NCBI GenBank assembly: GCA_900314455.1
Contig: OMVI01000079.1
Location: 1-64,000 of the forward strand
Length of the DNA: 64,000 nucleotides
Origin: an uncultured Prevotella sp.
GTDB taxonomy: Bacteria > Bacteroidota > Bacteroidia > Bacteroidales > Bacteroidaceae
Direction: 5' to 3'
Shown: positions 58,147 through 64,000 of the stretch, piece by piece
How positions within the stretch are numbered: position 1 is the first letter of the stretch
Layout: each line of letters opens with the position of its first letter
Notes under the pieces: generated by a model
The model's input: only the letters and a program-made list of their open reading frames with translations
The model's database searches: none
What the model was told of the DNA's origin: nothing
Made by a program: the position numbers and the translations under genes

Positions 58147-61100
58147 TTAGAACTTAACGTTGACACCGAAGAGGAATGTACGAGCGTGTGGGTAAACACC
58201 GGTATCGATACCGTTCATCCATGCGTCCTGACCGAAGCCGACCTCAGGATCCATTCCACTGTAGTTGGTGAGTGTGAAGAGGTTCTGTGCCTGGAAGTAG
58301 AGACGCAGCTGGCTGAGGAACTTTGCCTTGATAAGAGGTGCGAAGTCGTAGCCCAGTGTCAAGTTGGAAAGGCGCAGGAAGTTGCCGCTCTCGAGGTAGA
58401 GCTCAGAGAAGTCGGTCCAGCTGATATCGCCATTGACGAGGCGAGGAATAGAGTTTGACGTGCCAGGGCCAGTCCAGCGGTCGAGGAAGCGTGTCGTATA
58501 GTTGCTCTGGTCGGCGTTACCCCAGTTGCGGTAACCACCGTTTGCAACCTTGAAGCCAGCCATTCCGCTCCAAACCATGTTGAAGTCGAAGTTCTTCCAT
58601 GTGAAGCCAGCGCTGAAACCGAAGTTCCACTTAGGTATACCGTTACCAAGGTCAACCTTATCTTCGTCGTTTATCTGACCGTCGTGGTTGAGGTCGATGA
58701 ACTTAACGTCACCAGGCTTTGTGCCAGACTTGATGCCGTTGCCGGCTGCAACCCAGTCGTCAATCTCCTGTTGGGTCTGGAACAGACCGTCAGTCTTGTA
58801 TCCCCAGAAGTAACCCATTGCGTGTCCCTCAGAGATACGATAGAATTCGCGCTGGTTGTTGAACATGATGTTGGTCGAACCGTGGATGATACCGTCGGCA
58901 GTCTTCAAGTTCTTGACCTCGTTCTTGTTGTAAGCCATGTTGGCGCTGATGTTGTAGCGGAAGTCCTTACCTATATTATCGTTCCAGCTCAGACCGAGCT
59001 CGAAACCGTGGTTGTTTACGTCACCACCATTAATATATGGAGCTTCAGCACCTGATGTAGCGATAACCGGAGCCTGAACGACCCAATCCTTGGTCTTCTT
59101 CCAGTAGTAGTCGAAGTTCAGGTTCAAGCGGCTGTGGAAGAAGCGGGCATCGATACCGAGGTCAGTCTGCTCTGATGTCTCCCAGCCAAGGTCTTCATTG
59201 GCGAGGTTGTAAGGATATGCGCCGTTGGTGTTGAGCGATGTTCCCTTGCCCGTACCAAAGTTATAGCCGGCGCCTGTAGCGAGAATCTGTGCTGCCCACT
59301 GGTAAGCAGGAGCGGTAGCGTTACCGTTCTGACCCCAGCTGGCACGTATCTTCAAGTAGTCCATTACAGGAAGTACAGACTTCATGAACGGCTCATTGGT
59401 GATAATCCAGCCCGCGCTGACAGCCGGGAAAGTCTTGTGCTGATGTCCCTTAGCGAAACGTGAGTCACCATCGTTACGCAGAGAGAATGTAGCCATGTAT
59501 GTTCCGTCGTAGTCCCAAGAAATACGGCCGAGGTAAGACATTGTCTTGTACTCGTCGTCTGGGTATCCTCGGTAAGCACCATTACGTGTAGTTGTGTTGT
59601 CGAGGTAAGCTGTTGACCAGCCTTCGAGCAGCTCGTTGAGCGTTCCTGAGCCGCTAAGGTTAACGCCTTGGTTGCGGCTGGCATCTGTACCAATCATTGC
59701 TGTGAAGTTGTTCTTCGCCCAGCTCCACTGATAAGTTAAGGTATTAATCCACTCGAGAGACCAGCCGTTGTATGTCGACTGAGAAACCTGGTTAGAACCG
59801 TATGCGTCGTTGGTCGTTGCGGTGTAAGCCGGACGATATGAGCGATAGTCGCTAGCGTTGTGCTTGAATGCAAGCTGAGTGTGGAAAATCAAGTTCTTGA
59901 TAGGCTGCAAGTCAGCAAATACGTTTGCAACCCAGTTCTGTGAGTGAGTCTTGCTGTGTGAACGGTACATTGCAGCGACAGGGTTGGTGTCGTACTGGTA
60001 CCAGTCTGTAGCTGTAGAATAAGAGTAACCGTTGTTCAGGTCAGGACGACCATCCTGCTGCAAGTATACAGGCAGAAGCGGAGTAGTACCGAATGCAGGA
60101 CGCAATGCGTTGTTGTACATGTTACCGGTACCGATACCTTTCTGGTTGACGTATGAGAAACTGATGTTCTCGCCAATCTTCAGTAAATCGCCGTAGAGTT
60201 TCTGAGTGAAGTTGCCACGGAAGTTGTAACGACCGTAGTCAGAAACATCCTTACCGCCGACGATACCTTCCTGGTCCAGATAACCGAGAGAAACAGCATA
60301 TGTAGTCTGCTTACCACCACCGGTAATACCGAGGTTGTAGTTCGACTGAGGTGCACCATTGTTGAACATTTCGTCCATCCAGTTGGTGTTGTACACGTTT
60401 CCGTTGGCGTCATACATTGATGGATAAGCGCTCCAGTTGATAGAACCGCTGCCGGAATTCTGGCTCTGCTCGTCCATGAGAGTCATGTACTGCTGAGCAT
60501 TCAGCATCTTAACCTTGTGGGCAACGCTCTGCCAGCCCCAGTAAGCATCAAAGCTAACCTGTGCCTTACCTTCCTTACCGCTCTTCGTGGTAACGAGGAT
60601 TACACCGTTAGCACCTGCTGCACCGTAGATGGCTGTTGAGGCGGCATCCTTCAGGACATCGATACTCTCGATGTCGGCAGGGTTAATCTTGTTGATGTCA
60701 ACTCCCGAAACACCGTCGACAACATACAGAGGTGAGTTGCTGATGTTAGAACCCTGACCACGGATGATGACCTTCATGCCTGCACCAGGCTGTCCGTTCT
60801 CAGAGATAATGTTAACACCAGGAGTCTGACCCTGCATAGCCTGCAGTGCGTTGTTGGTGTTCAGCTTAGCGATGTCGTCACCCTTGAGCTGTGTTGTAGC
60901 ACCGGTGACGAGCTTTTTCTTCTGAGTACCGTAACCGATGACGACGACATCCTCAAGACTCCGGTTGTCTTCTTCCATCGTTACGTTGATGTTCGACTTG
61001 CCTCCAACCTTGATTCTCTGTGTGACATAGCCCACATAAGAGAAAACCAAGGTCTGTTCATCGTTAACCTCGACAGAGTAATGACCGTCAAGGTCTGTGA

Positions 61101-61311
61101 CAGCTCCATTCTGTGTGCCTAGAACCTGGACGGTTGCACCGATTAGCGGCTCATGGTCGCTTGCGGAAACAACCGTACCCGTTACCGTCTTGGCACTGAG
61201 GGTACCCCCTCCAGCCTGGAGAACATTCATTGCCGGGAATAGCATGAAAGCTATCAGGGCAAGCTTGCAAAGCAAAGAGACTCTGCAATCATGTTGAAAT
61301 GTTTTTCCCAT
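58147..61311 (-). CDS. susC: SusC/RagA-family TonB-dependent outer-membrane transporter
   Basis: A 1054-residue SusC homologue, the importer of the right-hand locus. The ATG at 61311 (MGKTFQHDCRVSLLCKLALIAF) is chosen since it starts the signal peptide; an ATG at 61398 adds 29 residues. Domains: regulatory-like beta domain (about 40-120, TVVSASDHEPLIGATVQV), the VVVIGYGTQ plug start (about 123-131), plug (to about 240, APL-YVVDGVSG region) and a barrel ending VNVKF. VVIGYGTQKK is the classical SusC form, unlike the ALGIKR form of the first susC in this window. Promoter at 61474-61506. Confidence 0.95.
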   Translation of the reverse strand: MGKTFQHDCRVSLLCKLALIAFMLFPAMNVLQAGGGTLSAKTVTGTVVSASDHEPLIGATVQVLGTQNGAVTDLDGHYSVEVNDEQTLVFSYVGYVTQRIKVGGKSNINVTMEEDNRSLEDVVVIGYGTQKKKLVTGATTQLKGDDIAKLNTNNALQAMQGQTPGVNIISENGQPGAGMKVIIRGQGSNISNSPLYVVDGVSGVDINKINPADIESIDVLKDAASTAIYGAAGANGVILVTTKSGKEGKAQVSFDAYWGWQSVAHKVKMLNAQQYMTLMDEQSQNSGSGSINWSAYPSMYDANGNVYNTNWMDEMFNNGAPQSNYNLGITGGGKQTTYAVSLGYLDQEGIVGGKDVSDYGRYNFRGNFTQKLYGDLLKIGENISFSYVNQKGIGTGNMYNNALRPAFGTTPLLPVYLQQDGRPDLNNGYSYSTATDWYQYDTNPVAAMYRSHSKTHSQNWVANVFADLQPIKNLIFHTQLAFKHNASDYRSYRPAYTATTNDAYGSNQVSQSTYNGWSLEWINTLTYQWSWAKNNFTAMIGTDASRNQGVNLSGSGTLNELLEGWSTAYLDNTTTRNGAYRGYPDDEYKTMSYLGRISWDYDGTYMATFSLRNDGDSRFAKGHQHKTFPAVSAGWIITNEPFMKSVLPVMDYLKIRASWGQNGNATAPAYQWAAQILATGAGYNFGTGKGTSLNTNGAYPYNLANEDLGWETSEQTDLGIDARFFHSRLNLNFDYYWKKTKDWVVQAPVIATSGAEAPYINGGDVNNHGFELGLSWNDNIGKDFRYNISANMAYNKNEVKNLKTADGIIHGSTNIMFNNQREFYRISEGHAMGYFWGYKTDGLFQTQQEIDDWVAAGNGIKSGTKPGDVKFIDLNHDGQINDEDKVDLGNGIPKWNFGFSAGFTWKNFDFNMVWSGMAGFKVANGGYRNWGNADQSNYTTRFLDRWTGPGTSNSIPRLVNGDISWTDFSELYLESGNFLRLSNLTLGYDFAPLIKAKFLSQLRLYFQAQNLFTLTNYSGMDPEVGFGQDAWMNGIDTGVYPHARTFLFGVNVKF

Positions 61312-61473
61312 AGTTAATGCTTTTGGTTTTGAGTTGGTTTTGTTTATATGTTTTTGAAATAATGTGTATTCAGGTCCAATTCGCGAGTTAGCCTCCATCA
61401 GGTAAATAAGTGTCTTGTCATATGTTTAAGGGCGAGGCTTGTTCGCTGGTCGATTTCTTTTAAATATCGTTGG

Positions 61474-61506
61474 CAAAGATACAGATTTTTTATAAAACGG
61501 CGCAAA
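61474..61506 (-). promoter_or_regulatory. Promoter of the right-hand susCD operon
   Basis: On the minus strand TTTG (61503-61506), a 21-bp spacer and TAtcTTTG (61474-61481). The leader is about 155 nt. The spacer is 2 bp longer than at other promoters here, so activator help is possible. Confidence 0.55.
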
Positions 61507-61605
61507 AATTTTTCATAAAATTTATTGAAAAACGGGGCCTCAAACTGTGTTAAATGTTTCCAATATAGGTACAATTTGTTACAACTGCAAAAACGAAGGC
61601 CAATA

Positions 61606-61643
61606 GAAGCCTGCCCAAGCCCTCCCGAATGGGAGGGGTGTTG
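61606..61643 (+). repeat. REP-like palindromic element I
   Basis: GAAGCCTGCCCAAG then the palindrome CCCTCCCGAATGGGAGGGG. Unlike the others it is not next to a stop codon: it lies between the susC promoter and the 22-bp array. Confidence 0.75.
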
Positions 61644-61686
61644 ATTAGTCTTGTGGATTTATGGAGCACATCTTTTGTTCCTGAGT

Positions 61687-61862
61687 GGCGCAGTCCCTGC
61701 ATTCCGAACAAAAACCTATTGCATTGTCAAACTTATCCTTCCGCATTCCCAAACCTCATCTTTCGCCTGGAAAAATAAATTAAAAACCGATAAAAAATAA
61801 ATTAAAAATGGAGGAAAAATAAATTAAAAATCAAACAAGAATAAATTAAAAAGGAATTCAAA
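61687..61862 (-). repeat. Degenerate 22-bp periodic array, eight units
   Basis: Units begin at 61687, 61709, 61731, 61753, 61775, 61797, 61819 and 61841. The first four share a (C)CTT.CGCATTCCC.AA pattern. The 61731 unit has 14 consecutive bases identical to the 30652 unit. The last four begin with the identical 12-mer ATAAATTAAAAA, exactly 22 bp apart. Orientation follows the leftward gene at 62032. Confidence 0.7.
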
Positions 61863-61883
61863 AGATAACCTTTGAATTCCTTT
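61843..61883 (-). terminator. Terminator of the 75-residue protein gene
   Basis: aaaggaattcaaa.g pairs with c.tttgaattccttt around a short loop (about 61851-61882). On the minus strand it is followed by a T-rich run (complement of aaattaaaaa), inside the last unit of the 22-bp array. Confidence 0.6.
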
Positions 61884-62031
61884 CTAAATATCTCCTAAGG
61901 TGAGGAAGTTTAGTTACTGTATGTTTGCGGGTAGACTATCCAAACTTTCCCGTATTGTTTCTGTGTAGAAATGTCTTTTGTATTATGTTGTATATCTTTT
62001 GTTTCTTGATGTTCAAGGAGGCATTTGGTAA

Positions 62032-62259
62032 TCAATCATCCTCCCACGCACTCCACGGATTGTAGTTCCGCGGGGCGTTACCATTATCCATTGTGCCACT
62101 GAATTCCATTTCCCAAGGGTCGTTGTCGACGCTCGGGTCATGGCGCTTAGCCTCACCGACATCAATGTCCTCGTCCTCATCATGTGTTACGGTTGTATCA
62201 AGGATTGCCTCTATTTCAGTTTTTATCAATTCCGTTTCCGGCTTTATGTATTCCTTCAT
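62032..62259 (-). CDS. Small acidic protein of unknown function
   Basis: A 75-residue protein, MKEYIKPETELIKTEIEAIL at the start, then a very acidic middle (THDEDEDIDVGEAKR) and a tail rich in Asn, Pro and Trp. It has no signal peptide or membrane segment. The opening MK.Y.KPE...I..E....L is a pattern I associate with small Prevotella and Bacteroides proteins of unknown role, with a hydrophobic-spaced leader-like N-terminus. Precursor peptide, regulator or remnant are all possible. It has its own terminator and lies 100 bp after the stop of the gene at the right edge. Confidence 0.5.
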   Translation of the reverse strand: MKEYIKPETELIKTEIEAILDTTVTHDEDEDIDVGEAKRHDPSVDNDPWEMEFSGTMDNGNAPRNYNPWSAWEDD

Positions 62260-62323
62260 TGTAGTAATTCGTAGTCTTTTCTTTTGTTAATTCTCATAAC
62301 TTAGCTCTTTCCTTTTTTTCATT

Positions 62324-62349
62324 CCTCTGCAGGGACGCCCCTGCAGAGG
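62324..62349. repeat. Perfect 11-bp hairpin after the right-edge gene
   Basis: CCTCTGCAGGG (62324-62334) and CCCTGCAGAGG (62339-62349) with a 4-nt loop, 10 bp past the stop codon. No T tract on the minus strand. It contains gggacgcccctg, shared with the inverted repeat at 49895-50020. Confidence 0.7.
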
Positions 62350-62359
62350 AGTGTTAAGG

Positions 62360-64000
62360 TCATTTCAGCATGTACTTCTTACCGTTCTGTATCACTACAC
62401 CACGGTAGCTACGTGTGACACGCTGACCGGCGAGGTTGTACATCGGCTCGTCCTCGTTGAGCTCTTCGAAGACAATATTGCCGATTCCATCGGTTGTCGG
62501 CTCGTCTTCGAACTCCGCTCCTATGTACTTGGCACCGCTTGTCGGCTTCGGCAGCCATGCCTTGTGGGCGGCAAGCGTACCCTTTCGCGACAGACTGTAG
62601 AAGCCCGGACCGTAACTGCCGTTACCGAATACCATCTTGTCGTAGGCACTGTTGTCCGTTATTGGTGTGTCGTAGGTGCCAATGAGGAGGTTCTGACTTA
62701 CGTCGTCGGTTGCGCCCGTAGCATTCGGAATGGAGTAAACAGTGCTTGGCGTACCCTTAATCAGTATACCGGTCTTGGCTGGCACAGCCTTAACCTCATG
62801 GCAAGTTGCCGTCGTTCCGTTCTGTCTTATCACGATGTAGGCAACCACTCCGTCAACATTCGAGAAGTCGAGGGCGTTGTTCGAAGAGTAAGTCGTGTAG
62901 CCGGATGCAGCGGTCTTAATCTCTTCGGTCTCTTGTTTGGCAGGTATTACGGTCTCAATCTTCTGTACATAGACACCGCCATTTGTAGTGAACTTTGCTT
63001 CTCCAGCTTCTGTTACCGTTGCAGTGTGGGTAACGTATGTGCTGGAACTTGAGTTACTGAATGTGTCTGAATTGCTTGCACCTTTTATATTGCTTGACAG
63101 TGTGAAGCCGCGATCTGTTCCATTATTCGAACTTGCGAATTTTATTGATATGGTCTGGCCTACGACTGCGTTAGGAATATTTATGCTGACACTACCGCCG
63201 TACCACATTACTCCTTTGGGGTTACTTGGTCCTTCCGTATAGTTAAAGCGAATATTGTCATCAGACTGGGCTGTAAATAGTAAGCCGTCGGTTACATTTA
63301 TCTTACCAGCTGTTGTTACAAGCGGCTCGTCATTTAAAGTCTTTACATTGCAATATCTTTTCTTATTAGAGTTAAACTTCCAGTTCGTACCAGCATCGGC
63401 TTTAAGGTTATCCAAGTCCTTTGAGTTGTTTACAGTGGAGAAGTCCCACGTCTTTGTACCTCCTTCGGCTGTGCTCTTAATGAACTCTTTGTTCGTCAGT
63501 GCGCTTCGTTCCCAGCCTTCTTTCTCAGCCTTTGCATACACGGTGGTTGACTCCGTGATGTCGAACGGCTCGGTATAGGTATTCCATGTGTAGCCAACGT
63601 CGGTGGAGTAGAGGATTGTTGCGTCGTCAGTTGCGTCGCTAATCGTAACCTCTGTACTTGTGGTGAACGGGGTTGTACCGGTGATAACCGGGGTGGCGAC
63701 AGTCTCCTTAACCGGTGTAACTGACAGCGGTTCAACACTTATATTATATAATGTAATGTTGCCGGCGTTAGGATTGTAGATGTACAAATCAGCTTCGTCC
63801 GTGCCCTTGTACTCGACTGAGAAGTCAGCAGGGGTGCTTCCGTTGGATGCATCGACAGATAAAAGACTTTCTCCGCCAACAGCTCCTTTGTCTATATTCA
63901 GCTTTCTGTTTACATTATTAGTTACTCCTCCAACTGCATTGACGGTTATCTTTGTGTTGCCTTTGACTTTGATGTGAGCGAAATAACCGTCCGTTGTACC
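62360..64000 (-). CDS. Secreted multidomain protein, 3' part (chitobiase-C-like and beta modules)
   Basis: The frame is open without a stop from 62360 to the right edge, so 546 residues are visible and the start lies outside. About 65-75 residues at the edge are beta-like (HIKVKGNTKITVNAVGG). A CHB_HEX_C_1-like module follows (ATPVITGTTPF, ATILYSTDVGYTW, STTVYAKAEKEGW). Then comes a jelly-roll-like module beginning TKTWDFSTVNN, which resembles the N-terminal module of the first pectate lyase (TTWNFSDWTAE). The last 27 residues (EPMYNLAGQRVTRSYRGVVIQNGKKYMLK) are the short tail common in secreted Prevotella proteins. The catalytic part, if any, would be beyond the edge. Confidence 0.75.
   Translation of the reverse strand, partial: GTTDGYFAHIKVKGNTKITVNAVGGVTNNVNRKLNIDKGAVGGESLLSVDASNGSTPADFSVEYKGTDEADLYIYNPNAGNITLYNISVEPLSVTPVKETVATPVITGTTPFTTSTEVTISDATDDATILYSTDVGYTWNTYTEPFDITESTTVYAKAEKEGWERSALTNKEFIKSTAEGGTKTWDFSTVNNSKDLDNLKADAGTNWKFNSNKKRYCNVKTLNDEPLVTTAGKINVTDGLLFTAQSDDNIRFNYTEGPSNPKGVMWYGGSVSINIPNAVVGQTISIKFASSNNGTDRGFTLSSNIKGASNSDTFSNSSSSTYVTHTATVTEAGEAKFTTNGGVYVQKIETVIPAKQETEEIKTAASGYTTYSSNNALDFSNVDGVVAYIVIRQNGTTATCHEVKAVPAKTGILIKGTPSTVYSIPNATGATDDVSQNLLIGTYDTPITDNSAYDKMVFGNGSYGPGFYSLSRKGTLAAHKAWLPKPTSGAKYIGAEFEDEPTTDGIGNIVFEELNEDEPMYNLAGQRVTRSYRGVVIQNGKKYMLK

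Noticed and set aside
62351..63052. 233-residue frame opposite the right-edge secreted protein
   Set aside because: Antisense to a continuous frame carrying a typical C-terminal tail and chitobiase-C-like module.

Overview
The window looks like a piece of the main chromosome of a Prevotella-type member of the Bacteroidales. The grounds are two SusC/SusD pairs, type IX secretion genes (porU, porV), many lipoproteins with acidic residues after the lipid-bearing cysteine, and promoters of the Bacteroidetes form TTTG-N19-TAnnTTTG with almost no Shine-Dalgarno sequences. I see no prophage, integrase, rRNA, tRNA or CRISPR array. The species assignment is inference.

Left part (1-19 kb). The left edge carries the start of a REP-associated (RAYT/IS200-like) transposase gene. 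Next is a four-gene SusC/SusD-type outer-membrane uptake operon (502-6429) with two accessory lipoproteins and no carbohydrate-active enzyme. A thioredoxin-TonB fusion gene, an ABC exporter with nadK, a DJ-1/ispD/recG operon, an M23-LysM cell-wall hydrolase and a secreted pectate lyase pair (15.9-19.0 kb) follow.

Middle (19-50 kb). Two glycosyltransferases precede a structured non-coding RNA candidate at about 21.4 kb. A long leftward operon then runs from a fumarylacetoacetate-hydrolase-like gene through porU and porV to two tandem GT-C-like membrane proteins and ispF. After it come a two-component system, an OmpA-type lipoprotein, a HepT toxin remnant, purL, a split chromate transporter, a type I pullulanase, a small I9-like secreted protein, radC, a glycosyltransferase, efp, rpmH, and an operon of PASTA protein, rluD-like gene, ddl and acyltransferase.

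Right part (50-64 kb). A leftward polysaccharide utilisation locus reads susC, susD, two surface glycan-binding lipoproteins, a small lipoprotein, and a GH5 glucanase with its own promoter. A 75-residue acidic protein and the 3' part of a large secreted protein close the window. The second locus can be read as a beta-glucan system: GH5 cuts outside the cell, the lipoproteins and SusD bind, SusC imports. PorU/PorV could export proteins with C-terminal tails like those seen on the pectate lyases, GH5 and the right-edge protein.

Beyond the genes, two repeat families stand out. One is a GC-rich REP-like palindrome that sits immediately after stop codons in a fixed orientation; one copy has been captured as the N-terminus of a chromate transporter. 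The other is a set of degenerate 22-bp periodic arrays in four intergenic regions. Their orientation follows the strand of the upstream gene.
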